Source: Ustulina deusta
Lineage: Eukaryota; Ascomycota; Sordariomycetes; Xylariales; Xylariaceae
NCBI GenBank assembly: GCA_023159155.1
Contig: JAJNNX010000061.1
Location: forward strand, 278,099 to 342,098
Reading direction: 5' to 3'
Length of the DNA stretch: 64,000 nt
Positions 22,729-36,745 of the stretch are shown here, one piece after another; the first letter of the stretch is position 1, and the number at the start of each line of letters is the position of its first letter. The translations under genes and the position numbers were made by a program. The notes below the pieces were generated by a model. That model was given only the letters and a program-made list of their open reading frames with translations, was not told the origin of the DNA and did no database searches.

Positions 22729-25700
22729 TCAGTAAGGAATACCGTTCGTCATCAGCTGGAACTGGTCATAGACCATCGTGCTGTAACTTCCAGCACTCCT
22801 CCTGACGAGATCCTTGACAAACTCGGCCGCTTCCCGTTCGTTCTTCTCGAGAACAAAGCGCTCCTTAAAGTGCTCGACACTTTCAGGCTTGAAACACGGG
22901 AGACCACTTTCCATCATCAGGAGAACGATTTGGCTAAGCTTCTCGGCATAGGGTCGACAGGCAAGGAATGCCTTGACACAGAGCTCCTCGAACGACTTGA
23001 AGGCTTGGTGCTCGATGCTGCCCCCCATGACTAGAATCATTTCGCTGGTAAGCTTAAAGGGCGCGCGCTCAAATTTCACGCCACCGGGAGCAATGTCGAA
23101 ACAGAAGCCAAAATCGATGTGGAGAATGTGGCCCGCGTCGTCTATCATGATGTTGCCGTTATGACGATCCTTAAATTGCAGGAGAAATGATATAATGCTA
23201 TAGGCGGCCATGCTCTTGACAAAATTGCTACGTGCATGTTGAAAGCGGAGTGAATCCTCATTACCGTACTTGCTGATGAAATAGTCGTAGAGACCGTTGA
23301 CAGCCTCACGTCCCAACATGTCTCGGGAAATAGAATTTGGCAGGACATCAATAACGCCACAGCCCGGTGCAGTAGCTGTAACACGGTACGGGAAGACAAA
23401 CACATCAAGTCCAACGTTGTGGAATATACCTCGGAAAGCGGCAATCATTTGTAGAGCCAGGACATCTTGACGACAATCGTCGCCAACTTTGAAGATGGCA
23501 CTTTGCCAAACCTCAACTGTTTTCCGAGGGTGTTGTTCGCCTTTCTTACCCACTTCTTGGGCGGCTTCCTCAGATTCTTCCGCGGCATCAATAGTCTTTT
23601 GAATACGGAAGGTAGCCATGAAAGGCGCCTTCGCATGAGATTGCAGAGGTTTACCAGATTTCCGATCAATGCCGATAACCACGCCATCAGGGTTACTGGG
23701 CAAATAGACGCCCACAGCGACTTGGATCTTGCGGAGTTCTTCTTCGATCTTTTGTTTCTTTTCCGGCTTATCGCGCTTGATCAGTGGCTTCAGCTTCCCA
23801 GAGATACCGGTAACTTCATCAAAGAAAGCAAATTCTCTCTCATAGAAGCTTTTATCTTCTCCAGAGAAGCTGTCAACTAATTTGGTCATCACGTTGTCAA
23901 GAGCAGGCTTGATGGCATCAGGCTAACGCACGTCAGCATTGTATACAAATACTGCACGAATGAACTTACAATAGTAGCATCGTCATCTTTGTAAGAGTTA
24001 GCCTTCATGTTCCAGATGATTTGATGTGCAAATAGCTGAGAGAACTGCGCCGTTTCGATGATGTACCGCTCCACGTATCCTAAAGCATCAAAGCGAAGGC
24101 TTTGGACAATTTGGGGAACGTAGAAGAAAGTTACATCAATAGGGTGGTACTCCAAGGCTCTCATAGCATATTGAATGAGAAATGGGTGATTCTTATACGC
24201 TGGTAAGAAATAAGTGGTGGCGGTAACAGGATTTACTGGTGTCCAGTACAGGAGATACTAAAACTGTTAGTACAGTATTATGGTTGAAGATCAAAAACCG
24301 TACCTTGAGCTGGAATCGAACGTCTTGAGGAAGCTCCCCGCCAAACAAGATGGAGAGCGCTTCAGCATCACATAGTGCTTTGGCAGGAAAGTTCAGTAAT
24401 AACCAACGCACCTCCTGGTGCACGCTCGGCATGTTGAACCTGCTGACAAGCTCGACAGCCAGCGAAGGGCTCTCAGTCCAGGCAACCCGTATTAATGGTT
24501 TCAAGGCGGCCTGAAAATTAGCTAAGAACGAGTCATAGACTATCATGAAAACCGTACCTCTAGTGTGGCTTTCCCATGACTTGTCATTATTTCCGGCCGC
24601 AGTAAATTCCCTTCGTTGAGCGGGTGAATCCAAACACTAAGCCTTGCTTGTTCGCTTTCTAAAAGAATTTCGAAGAGTGACTCCTTTTGGGCTACAGGCA
24701 CCAGACCGTTGACAGGATGCATGGGAGTAATGTGCGACACAGCCTTGAGCCCATTCTTAATATCGTTGATCAGTTTCACCTCTGTTTTGAGTTGCAGCGA
24801 ATTACTGCCGAAAGACCACTTTGGTGTGAACTGGAACCAACTCAAACCCGCCGACAAAAGCTTTTCTTTCAAACGCCATTGAGCTGTCACGCCGGCGGTT
24901 TCGCTCACTCTCAAGACTTTCAAACTGAACAACAATATCCTCAACCGAATTTCTCTGGCCATAGGGTGAGAGATCGAAGATTTCAAAGCGTCTAATGTCA
25001 AGTCGAGCAGCCGAAGGAAGATTCTTTGAGTATCAGAGCTACCTAGACGGGTAGCATTGAAGTGACTACTGAAGAACTGCATCAGGTTGGTGTGGGGAGC
25101 CAGAAGGTTATGCATCTGTTGCCTTTGCTTGGTAAGAGCTTCGTTATCGCTAGGGGCAAATTCTTTCCTTAGGAATAATGGATCTGGATGCCTAATTGAA
25201 CTGCGTCAGTATACTCGAGCGACAAGTGACGGAGCTACATGTCCCTACATAAAACTTGGATTGAAAAGCCCTAGTTTCTTTTGAATTGTGACCTCCCATT
25301 GTTGAGCAATTTCGCTCAGCAATCGTGGTTCCATCCTGGGGTTCTCGTGTATTACACCAAGCCAGAGGGAAACCCCAAATTTGATAGACTCTTTGCTGAA
25401 GATATGGAATGGAATGGTGACAAGATAATGCGTGATTGCACTTTCGTCTTTCTGACTGCGGCATAGTAAAGCAGCAGCACGTCGGAGAATATCTCTAACA
25501 TCTTGCAAAGGTATGACCTTTTTCCCGGTTAAACGAGACGCTACGTGGGCAAGAGCCGCAACGGCGTCGGCACAATCTGAAGGTGCGGACTTTATAAAAG
25601 AGTTCCTTCGAACCATTGGCATAATGTTAAGCAAATCCGCCCCATGGGTAGGCAATGTCTCGCCATACCTATACTCCTGTCGAGTGGTATATTGGGCAAT

Positions 25701-28700
25701 GAAGTCGGAAGCTGTGTTGATGGTGGTTTCGCCAATTCGGTCTAATGATGTCAATCTCTGATCTGTTGCAGGGATAACGAAACCCATTTCTACCGCAAAT
25801 GAGCGACCAAGCGACATGTGCCCGTATGCGCCTTCATCATCAAACTCCGATAAATATGTCTGGAGTAGGCCTTTCACGTCATTGGGTGCGAGGTTGATGG
25901 CCAAAGACACCCAGGACTTTGCTTGCTTGTAAAGATTGTTAAGGGTCGTCTTCCTAAAGGTATAATCGTCGGACAGTTCAACTGTAACGTGCCCCAGTTT
26001 CGATGTGAAAACTGACTGCGGATCGTACAAGTCGGTTTCTGCCTGGAAACAGCTCAACCACATGAGAGATAGAAGCTCCAAGAGTGCAAACAGTGACGAC
26101 TTTTGGCAGAGAGAGGAAGGAACTTCGTGGATGATTTTATCTGCGCAGTAGAGCGCCGCTTGCTGAACACGCTGGATGCGATGGCAACAGCCGCAAAGGA
26201 TTGTTGCGAGCTGGGACGCGGCGTAATGTGCAGAAAAAGTTGAAAGCTTTGCATCAAGAGTTTTGTCCAGATATTTTTCTATCACAGCTGATGCGATACC
26301 TTCCATTACATTGCGGACATCATCCTTTCGCATGCTAGGTTCCAGAAAGTATGAGAGCGCCTTGGTGCAATCGCCAGAATCGGCTCGTAGGCTTTCTACT
26401 AAGTAAGCAGCCTGAAGGAATATCACTTTCCTATAGCTTAAACTTCTGATATGGGACGCTTTTGATGGTATAAGACTGGTTAGTGATTTCTTTTGCTTGG
26501 CTTCTCGGTCTGATGTGTTAGCTCGACGGAGAACGGTATTGAGTTCGATGTCGCTTTCGATCTGCTCTCCACGTTGTTCTGCAACAAGTGGAGGTGAGTG
26601 TATTGCCATGTGCCTTAGTTCGTTGATGTACTTCTTACCCCTTTCGGTTGTAGGGGTGAAACCATGGACTACGATGTTAAACCATGCGTCGCGTATTAGA
26701 GCAAAGCCATCGTCATCTTGACTCGACATGTGAGCAGCAAAGTCATGGGTTGCCATTAACGTAGCTAGTGGCTGAAGGAGCTGGGCAATCTCTTGTGCGG
26801 CAAATTCAATATCTGACTCTTTCATGTGATTAGATTGATGTATGTCTCCTTTCGAAACTAGGTCTTCAAGCATATATTCAAGGTAGATATCGAATAAGGG
26901 AGAGTCACGCTTGATATTGGCCGCAATATGGTTGCGAGCTTTCATGATCTGAGAATTGTTAGTATGTTATAGCCATTCGCAATACGATCCAATCTTACCG
27001 CATCAAGCAGGATCGGATCATCCTCTGCCACCGCTACATGGCATATTTTCGAATATAACCTCAAAAGTGACCGGAATTCCAACTGTCCCGAGCTGAGTGA
27101 GAGGGTGCTAGCTCCTACAAGAATGTCTGCATCGACCGATTGATTGACCTTTGTCAGCTTCTGTAGGAGCATAGCTTGTGCAAGCGCCGTGATCTTTTCA
27201 TCCTCGCATGATTTTGCAATGCAACAAATTGTTTGGATAATGTTAGAGTACACGGCAGTAGTATCTTCCCCACTTTGGATTTTCAGGGAGATATCACTGC
27301 CGGTGGATTGCCTCCCATGGTAAATATTCGATGAGCCTGTACTCTCCCCAGCCAGGTCCCCATTTGACCCATTGATCATGCCGTGTTCGGGACTTGGGCT
27401 CAAGACATTACCCAAAGTATAGAGCGTGGAAATGACAGCGTCGTTGGAAAGTTTATGCAAAGTGAAGGCGAGGCATTTTGAGGTTATACTAACGGTATTA
27501 GCTGACGGCGCAGTCTGAACGATAAATCTGGGGAGAAGCCGAATAACTGTTGGCGCATAATCCGGTAGGAACCTAGCTAGAATGGCCAGAGCTCGAGGAA
27601 CAACAGATGCTAAAATTCCGTCAGAAATTTGGTCCGACTCAAGAGTTTCTGCGAGCCAGCCCATGAGATGATCTGGATCCGCCGCGTCCTCATTAAGCAA
27701 GGAGCAGTTCAGAAAACTAATCATGGCCGAGGCTTTCACTGCATACGCTAATTTTTGCTGTGAGGCAGAAGCAAGCTCGAGAAAATCGGCACTAGCCTCA
27801 AGACGTTCCATCTCTTCTTGAGCAAGCCCGGCATACATTTCAATAGACCGGAAATCGACGTCCGGGGTACTGGGAGACTCTGGTTTCGAAAGGCCATCTT
27901 TAGACATGAGGACGTCCAAGACGTGAGAGCCCCTCAAATCCTTCGCGTCGGCGACGAGTAGGGAGGTCGCCGCAACTAATAGCCATGTAAAGCTCCTCTG
28001 TAACAGCATAGGCCCAAGGGGGCGACCATGGCCGGCATAATGGCGTAGACATCTTTTCCATTCCTTAACATGGCGATCCGAAGAATGAGAGTTCCGGATA
28101 GTGGAGAAGGCGCCATCAACGGCCGTGAGGAAGGAATCCGATAACAAGTTGCGAACCCGCTGGATCAGGGCCAGTCGGCCGCCAATCCTCCAGAAGTCAG
28201 CCCGTGCCGAAGCCGCGTCTAGAAATCCAAGGAAAGAGATGGTTAAAGTAGCGGTTCGGATCGCATCTTCCAGATTCTGTTCCGAGTCCCCCTCGAATCT
28301 AGGCGGGGCTATGTTTTCTATAGCTGCTCGCAAGCTAGCTAGGAAGGCCCAGATGTTGTCTGACACCGTCTCATGTAGATTTTCATGGTTACTCCCGAGG
28401 GCGAGTAGGGCAGCGGTCAAACTCGTGGTGAGGGCTTCGTTCGGGGACGGCTCGATTCTGTTGAAGCCGGGCGACGGCACAAAGCTCTGTACGTGAGACT
28501 CCAGAATGTAGGGGGTTAATTGACTGGCGAGCTTCTGGGCACTTTGGCTGCTCTGAACCATGGGCGCAGTTTTACAAAGCGCGACGAGGACCTCATATTC
28601 ACGAATGGTCTGCAAGGGCGTGAGAGGCAGGACTTCAGTTCCGTTATCATGCTCGACTCACCATTGGAACTTGACCCAAGGAGGAGGCCGTACTCCTGGT

Positions 28701-28850
28701 TGCGCCATTGGCAGCTTCCTTTCCCCTGCCACGTAACGATGTGGCTCTGCATAGGCGGTCTAGATCGGATCGGTCGAAAGACGTAGTCGAGCTCGATGCC
28801 GAGAGTGCAGCGATTTTCTCGAGAGCCCGCCGGCGAATGTCGCGTACCAT
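22729..28850 (-). CDS. STT4: Phosphatidylinositol 4-kinase III alpha (Stt4)
   Basis: Makes PI4P at the plasma membrane. Seven exons: 28850-28662, 28609-26999, 26948-25249, 25191-24558, 24510-24304, 24257-23970 and 23922-22729. They are divided by 46-57 bp GT-AG introns, several with ACTAAC/CTGAC branch sites, and sum to 5823 nt (1940 aa; yeast Stt4 is 1900). The first ~1500 residues are helical-repeat scaffold, including GLFNPSFMHPDP and the FFSSHFNATRL segment. The lipid-kinase unique/PIK region includes YVERYIIETAQFSQLFAHQI. The kinase domain fills exon 7: Lys in AIFKVGDDCRQD, catalytic loop DRHNGN (~1795-1800) and DFG (~1813), ending NGIPY. All are intact. It lies divergent to PRE7 with a 608-bp shared promoter region. 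In yeast the kinase works with Ypp1 and Efr3; partners are not in this window. Confidence 0.96.
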
Positions 28851-29458
28851 GATGATCGGATAAATATTAATATCAATGATGCGGCGGAAATCACCTTTCG
28901 ACACGCAAAATGGTTCAACGAAGCAAACAGCCAACACGGCAGCTGCCGACCTCTCTTGGTTTGGTATCACTAAAGCAAAACACAAATACTGCTGCTGGGC
29001 ACAATCGTGAAGACAGTTGGTTTCGCTGGGTGATGACGGTATAGGGAATAGGAGACGATCGAGGTCTAGTGTAGGCAGGTAGTGTATCCAAATTGCCTTG
29101 TTGCAATTGATTGGCTGACCCCTGTCTAAGTGCTCAAATGGCGGAGGGACATCCGCTTAGTCATCAAGAGCTACCCCTGCTGCCTACCAGGTAGGTAGGC
29201 ACGTAAAGCAGACCCGCTAATCATGTATCTCCATAGCCACCGTACAGGACCTCCAACAAGGCTGCAAGCTGTACGCGTGGGTTAGAGCTACCTAGAAAGC
29301 CCCAACATCCATCCATCAACGTCACCCTCACTATCACAACTCACCAACCATCTACACCTCCACCAGCAACCGCCGCTCGCTGCACGATAACACTAAGCAC
29401 CATCGACGCCTGAAAGATCGCACAGCCGAAAGCGAGCGACATCGTAGCTACAGTCACC
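28851..29458. other. Shared divergent promoter region STT4 / PRE7
   Basis: 608 bp between divergent start codons. It includes a CCAGGTAGGTAGGCA motif at about 29186-29200, the same family of short motif found in other spacers here. I do not see the yeast proteasome element GGTGGCAAA upstream of PRE7. Confidence 0.5.
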
Positions 29459-30340
29459 ATGGCCATGTTCAGCCAGAACCCCGTTCTCAACGGGCCCAAC
29501 TATTCGTTTGCCGAAGTTCCCAAAGGCGCTGTTGATGGCCTTCGGGAACATCGCTTCAACCCGTAAGCCGCCGTTCGGTCTCTCGCCATTCTAGTGGAAC
29601 ACTGCCAGTCCGCAAGAGAAGCGAAACTGACATCGTATTGCCATCACTGCAGATATACCGACAACGGCGGTTCGACACTTGCCATTGCTGGCGCCGACTT
29701 CGCCATCATAGCCGGCGACACCCGTCTGACAGCAGGCTATAGCATCAACACGCGATACGCACCAAAGGTATTCAAGATCGGGGGTTCTACATCGTCGCAG
29801 GACGATGCAAACATCCTGCTGTCGGTGGTGGGTTTCGCTGCGGACGGCGAGGCGCTGAAGGAACGGCTGGATGCCGTCTGCAAGATGTACCGGTACCGGC
29901 ACGGAAAGCCGATGAGTGTCTCAGCATGCGCGAAGCGGCTCTCCACCATCCTCTATCAGAAGCGCTTCTTCCCCTACTACGTTCACGCCATCCTCGGCGG
30001 TCTCGACGAAGATGGGACTGGTGCCGTGTACTCATACGACCCTGTCGGCAGCTACGAGCGTGAGCAGTGCCGCGCTGGCGGAGCAGCCGCCTCCCTCATC
30101 ATGCCTTTCCTCGATAACCAGGTCAACTTCAAGAATCAGTATATCCCCGGCAGTGGAGTTGGCCACGCGCTGCAGGAGCGTGAGCGTGTGCCTCTACCTC
30201 GCAATGAGGTCGAGGTGCTCGTCAAGGATGCCTTTGATTCGGCCGTCGAGCGGCACATCGAGGTCGGTGATGGTTTGCAAATGATGATTATTACCAAAGA
30301 CGGAATCGAGGAGAGACTTTTACCGTTGAAGAGGGATTAA
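29459..30340 (+). CDS. PRE7: 20S proteasome subunit beta type 6
   Basis: Structural, non-catalytic beta subunit of the 20S core. Exons 29459-29562 and 29653-30340 join as CC|A (proline) across a 90-bp GT-AG intron to give 263 residues. Hallmarks are HRFNPYTDNGGSTLAIAG after a ~35-residue N-terminal extension, AIIAGDTR, YSINTRYAPKVF, KRFFPYYVHAILGGLDEDG and the long invariant block YEREQCRAGGAAASLIMPFL. The end (RHIEVGDGLQMMIITKDG ... LKRD) matches yeast Pre7 closely. An extra GGSTSSQDD segment after KVFKI is slightly longer than in yeast. The start ATG GCC ATG has a purine-rich context and is the first in frame after the presumed leader. Confidence 0.97.
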
Positions 30341-33300
30341 GCGATTACGGGGGAGTGCATTGGGAGGATTTAGGTGCATGGAGCAAGGGAACGTGTACTG
30401 TATCTGAGTATGCGAAACCGGAAGGCTATTATGACGCCCTAACAGGCCATCTTCGATGACGGACTTGGAGCTTTCGGTCATCTTCTAGGTCTATCTCACC
30501 GATTGACTTTAGTGAGACTACGCATAACAGATTTTAACATGGTAACTCAACCAAACGAACTCGGCGAGCTCCCAGATATAATTGCACCTGGCCAAACACC
30601 TTAGTTAAATCTCTGACGGGACAGAATTACAGAATGCCTCTGCTTTGCTGCTTTGAGTCTCCGTCCACCATATCTCAGGTACTCCCATCAGAACGGAAAA
30701 CTGTCTTGTGGGCCAGCCATTGGCGTACCAGCGCTATGCATCACAACAACGGCCTGGAACGATTTTGCTCCAATCAATATGTGTACAGCAATATCAGCCT
30801 CATCGAAATTTCGCGATTCAATCCATTAACCAGAGTTCGTAAATATACTTGCGATGCATGCTTCCCTCCACTCACAGACAAAGATGGCAGGGAGCGCGAT
30901 TAACTCCCTTTTAGTCCAACATAATGGGTAGTTTCATCGCCTACACTTGATATGGCCTTGTATTATCAACCCTTAGCACTTGAGACGCTTTTTGTATCAG
31001 AGAAATGATATGATACGATATGTAACGAACTCGGTATATGACAATCGAGCATTGAGCAGTCCACAAGACATCGTCTTTAATAACTAATGCAGTACTGTAA
31101 CACTAGACATAATCCCACCATATCACTGGATGATATGAGGATGAAAGTATTTGCCTCCACTATTAATCTTAGTCTCGATGTGCGTATGATTAGATTTGGA
31201 TACCACCTCACCTAGGGTCCTAACACTCATATCGCGAGCGAGGCCGCCAGAAAAATCTATTGGGATATGTGTGTATAATAACTCTCGGGCAGAAAACGCG
31301 CATCGATGAAGATAAAGAGTGTGTTAGTTATGGCAGTGTTTGTAGCTACCTACATTATCAAGTGCTAGAACGTTGGTGCCTAGTGCATCAACACCTACAA
31401 CACTAGATAGGCTCGTGAGGAAAACCAAAAGGCGGCATATGAATTAACCTTGATATACCGACTGACAAAAAGGATCGATTTCCACAGCTCCCATACTCAT
31501 GAGATAATTCCCTCGACAACGCAGGCAATTGCCCAACATAGGTTTGTTTACTCCCCCTCTTAGCAGCGGGTCCTCGAATGATACCTACTGACCTAGATAG
31601 TCGCAGTCACGATACGTTTCGGCACGGAACCTCCGACATGGCCCTGCTTTTGCGAAGGCAATCGTCATTAGTGCTGCCTAGACACTTCCAATATCACGCG
31701 GTTCATGACAATATCACGGGGTTTATAATAAGATAACCAAGACGCCGCCCTCCCACGTATCAAAATTAAAATTTGGTGTTTCTCTACGCATGGTCATTCG
31801 ACGAAGGATTGCAGCGACAGTGGCGAACAAGCGGAAATGATGATTAGGACTGTGTTGCATTCGAGGTCGATGACGGTGCTGGGGTGGCTATATCCTATGA
31901 AGTCCTATAAAGTCTTATCAATGTCTCTCTATTTCCTCGCATCCCATACCCCTAACTAGGTACCTATTTTGATCGCGAAACTGAGTTCAACGGGCACTGG
32001 CTCCACTCCACAATTGATATAGTTTAATGTGGATATTGCTCGTCTAGTGTAGGTAGAGTTTATTGAAATATTTGAGTTCCTTGGGTCGTATCGAAGAATA
32101 GAGCTTCGACCAAAACGGATCAGGTACCTACGCTGAGTATTCTTCCCTGGTTATAACATGGCCTCATTTTAATATGTATATATACACTTGAATGCCGTTT
32201 TCGGGGCGGGGCTCAGATAAAGGTACTAGGTAGGTATTCTCTCATAGCAAATGCTATGCTTGGCAGAGGTTTAATAGTTGGGAGAATGACGATTGTCAGT
32301 AGCAGGTACCTATTAAAAAGGAATGAGAGCCCATAAAACCAAAATCAATTGACATGGCTAACCTGGAGGCGTAAACAGGGTCCAGGGGTAAAGAATCAAA
32401 GTTTGTGATATCTCAGCAGGCTCCCTTGTACTGTCCTTGGACACGACAATAGTGTACCTGGGTAGGTAGAGACAAGGGTCCTAACAACCCTAGCAGTACC
32501 TATAGGCTTAAAGTTCGACTAAAATTCTCGATGTTTCTCTGAATGTAAAGCCGGTCATCGTATCCTCTTATAGAGGCATGCTATTGAGAAGGTTCCTGTG
32601 GTGCATTGATTTATGCAGTTAGTAGCTACCTATGGGAGATTCCAAAGTGTAACAGCGATATAGACATAGGTTCTTTGTATCAGGTAGTTACGGTATTTGA
32701 TGATGGAGCATACCTACCTAGTACTACCTCCCACGTGCAGGCAGATCGAGGCGAAGGAAGTTCAGATGAAATACCTACCCAGCTCAGGTCTAGGATGGGC
32801 ACTGCCTAGGACCCTATTACATACATACCTGCTAACCCTTTTTATCTCATGGGACATGCGAGTAGTCAATTCTGTTGACCACCACATGCCTTTGGATCCT
32901 TGGCTACATGTATGCCTTCAATGCTGTCCGTATATATGGATAAGAACAATTAGCTGCATTGGATAGGTACTGGCAGTGAAAAGTCTCGAGGCCGAAGCAC
33001 CTCGCCTTGACCACCTTTGACAACACATCGCAGGGTATTAGGTCCTACCGACCTGGTCTAGACAGGTTGTCGGCAGACAGACTGAGAGAGAGTGAAGCAT
33101 TGGTCAGTATATGATTGGATACCACGCCCATCCCCACAAGAACCTAGACAAACAGCTCGACAGGTAGGTCTCCTAGGAAAAGAGGATAACTGACCTCCCT
33201 GCATATACGTAGCTAGATAGAGGTCTTAGAGGTCTCAAGGAGGACTCTAAAGCAGCTTACCTTAATGATAGACGCCATAGCTCACCAAAATTATTGACAT

Positions 33301-36300
33301 TCTTATCGGAGCTTTTACTCCGAGTGCGCGCTGTCCCTAAAGCAGAAGTCAGTCTAAGCTCGTTCCGTTGCGTGTAACATTGAGAAGGACCGGAGAGGAA
33401 CCGTCTTGGATATCGAGAGGTGGTTCAGCTCAGAGGTTGTAAAGAGTTACAATTGTACAGTTCCAACTGAATAGCAGGTATACATAGACTAAGTACGGCA
33501 TATACTTTGATGCTGCATGTACAGAGGCTTGTATTGATTGCCTTGGAAGGCGTCTTCTCGGCCCCATGTGCTCTCTGGGGCTATGGAGACCATGGCGAGT
33601 CGTGCACGGGAATGATGGGACAATGACGCGAATCATACCCCAATGGTGGAAGTGGCAAAATGGTAACAGGAGAGGTAAACGAGGTGGCAAGGTCACGTCT
33701 CATCCATTTTGGAAAGAGATCGCTATCATTTGCCACAATGTGGCTGCTATCCTTGCTCTGGTGCCTCCTTATCGTCTCGACTTCGCGGCAAAGCGATGCC
33801 TCGACGCTCTCAGGCCATTGCCAAGACTTGTTTGAGTTACCTTACCCGGACCATTACTGTACAGCATTAGTGTAGATGCCTACCGAGCTGCTTCCCGAAG
33901 TCCTCCGTCGCCCCACCAAATCCCTACAACTTCGTTGTGGCACTCCCCAAGATCGGCAGTGGCTGAACCGCGGCCCAGGGTCATATCGAGCAGGAGACTA
34001 TCGAATGACTGGTCGTCTGGCATGGTCTGGCAACGACGTTTCTTCTTTATCGCCTCATGTCACAAACCATGTGACGTGCATGAAGCGATGGTAGGTGAGG
34101 TCTCTCGGTGCCAGAAAGAGACCACCTTGCCTGTCCAATGCCCTCGGTGCACTGTCGGCAAAGCACGACGCTGACAACAACTGACATTCAACATTACAAG
34201 GTACATCCCGGTGTGCCCGTACTCCAGCCTCAACCTCGATCCAGTACCTTCGCATATACTGACATGTACAGCAGTCCCGTTATCTCCACGGCCTGTACGA
34301 AGCAGGTACAAGTATGTAAGTAGGCAATGCACCGTCCTGTCCGCAGTCTACACAAGCGGTATCTACGGATCTTCCAGGCAGGGGCCAAAGCAGGTCAATC
34401 CTTGCCTTAAACGCCGCTGACGCTCCATGCTGTCATGGAGTTTACTATGTACACCATGGCCATACAGATCTGGATATGGAGTGCGTACACAAGTTGTCGA
34501 GCGACGCAACTGCACTAGTAGCCCAGTAGCGCATCCAATGGTCCAGTATTTTGGGTGTCTCAGTCCCCTTTTCTGCCTTAGCCCGCCTCCGGCCAGACTG
34601 AGGTCGAGAAGTATGGGAAATTAGCATTTCTCCGATCTCAAATTCCCCCTCCACGAGCCAGAAATCGATTGCGGCTCTCTCCACAACGCTTGTAAACATT
34701 TCATCATACCCGGCTTTACGACACTACCTATGTCGCCTGCTAGTCAGCAATGATGCGGATACAGACGACATTCCATGTTGCTCACTACTAACCTCAGCCT
34801 ATGTTCCATCTACCTACCTCTCGGTAAGACTTTCAACACTTCAACACTATCCCAGTAGATTCGCTAGATATGTACCCGTGTTGCGCTTCGAGGTAGGTAC
34901 CTTGGGATTGTGTGTTTTGCATGAGGCACCTATTCTGGTGTGGCGTTGAACACACACTTCTTAGGTGCGCTTCATAGAGAAAGACTGGTCCTCCGCAACG
35001 ATATTCACCATGCTGATACCAAAGAGTCGGGAAATGTCCCGGTGCTCGATCCCGCTCCGCCCCGGCCGAAATAATGGCGCAGTCTCCGGGGTTCCTGGAT
35101 CTTGGGTCCAAATTCCTTGCTGTTGTAGGGCTAAGCGGCCGCAACAGGATCGATGAGCAAGGCTCGTCCAGGAACAGATTTTTTTTCTGGGGTTCGCCAC
35201 CTAGTTCTCTATGAGCTATAGCCTCTGACCCGTAGCACCTGATGGGACCCTTGCCCTCTTGCGCAACCGATGACCTTACACGGCAGGATTTCCAAAGCGT
35301 GATCGACCGGCCTACTTGATAAAAAGACCTGTCTAGACCATTTGTGGCTGGGTCAGCGCCTATCAGACTAGGGGTTCTCATATGTGCGCCCATGGAAAAA
35401 ACAAAAGGTATCGGTATTAGGTATTAGGGTTTTGCTGGGCAATGCATTGGGAGACACAAGCACAGGACCAATGGGGCCACCCCTTCGGTGCGAACCCCGA
35501 AACACGAAGAGCTGGCGTATTGGGCTGGTACTCGAGGGTCTGGTGGCGAAAAACCGGCGCCAACACCGCGCGGGCGAAAGCCAATCCTATTGCTCCATCC
35601 GTTTCGCATCCTTTCCTCGACAGCTACTTTGCTCATTGGCTGATTGCCTGTGCCCACTGGCTTCTGGAAACTGCCTTGAACTTCTACGTCCATATCAGGC
35701 ATCGAACCGTTGTTCAGCGCTGGTGTGCTGCTCAGGACGGGGCCAGGATGCTCCTCTCTGCTTTTGTAATGATCGTGGTCCCCAGAACCCCTCCCAGGAC
35801 TCTCCCTACTGTACTGTCCCGGCGGCGCTAGACTCTGTAGTTCCGTACCACTTCCAAGTCGAGGTGTTGGAAGACGGTCTAATAGACTTGGGGTCGCCCA
35901 CAGTGATGCGGTTGTGCCCTGTTTACGTTTCCCGGGTTGTCTCATGCTACTGCCCTCGTGCCCTTGCTGCATAACTGCAGAAGGAAAAGGCAAAGATTGT
36001 CGCTACACCATCCAATTCCCAATAAGTACTTGCAGTACAAGTACCTACCCTGGTTGGGGCTGTTAGAAATCACATTGGGCCACATGGTCGACCAAATTAG
36101 CCACACAACCAAATATCTAATGCTCATCAATGTCCCAAGTCACGCCTCGACCTACTCGGCTTGGTGACTTACATACATTTTACTGCATCTGTCGATTTAT
36201 TCAGAGCTTGTGACTACTGTATACACTGCGTACGGAGACGAAACTCTCAACGAATCCACTACTGAGGAAAGTTTAGCTCCTCCACCATCCTTGCTGTCTT

Positions 36301-36745
36301 GTCTTGCCATACGACTTCGGGCCTTCACAGGCTTCTCGATTCAGAGCCTGCCATTTCTTTCCTCGATTCACTGACTTCGATAAGCTGTGCGCCGTGCAGT
36401 GGCCGGTTCTCCGAGCCTAGGAACTAGGTACGGAAGAGGAAGCTGAGGAAGCTCCGGACGGACTATTACGGATTACAGAATATCTTCGCTCCTGGGAGGT
36501 TTCGTTCAGCCTACATTATACAATTCTCCCCCTGCTTGGTTTTGCGCCCAGTCAGCTAGGAGCGCTGCCTCCTCGCAATAAAGCATTGAGGTTACGAGAT
36601 TCTACCGGCGTGGGTTATCCCCTCTTGTGCACGGCCAATTCAATAGATAGTCGAAAAACGTACAGCTATTGTACCTTCAAACGTGCACACCAGCGACTTC
36701 GATCCCACTACGAATCCATTACAACCTTAGCTTCGAATAACACCT
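30341..36745. other. 6.4 kb intergenic stretch without a recognisable gene
   Basis: Many frames of 60-195 codons occur, often overlapping on both strands (e.g. 34833-35393 minus, 35384-35974 plus against 35424-35993 minus), a pattern typical of GC-neutral non-coding DNA. None resembles a known protein. CTACCTAGGTA-related motifs are frequent (29-36 kb; e.g. 32221-32238, 32711-32724, 34810-34817, 34889-34898). The last few hundred bp before 36746 should contain the promoter and C/T-rich leader of the YTH gene. Confidence 0.45.

Noticed and set aside
35010..35110. Sequence near CGGTGCTCGATCCCGC that resembles a tRNA B box
   Set aside because: The B box has extra bases, and no matching acceptor, D-arm or anticodon arm could be folded around it.
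34833..35393. 186-codon minus-strand ORF as a gene
   Set aside because: No recognisable domain, and overlapping open frames exist on both strands; treated as chance.
35384..35993. 196-codon plus ORF and 189-codon minus ORF overlapping
   Set aside because: Mutually antisense, low-information Cys/Arg/Pro-rich translations, no start context or introns; neither is supported.
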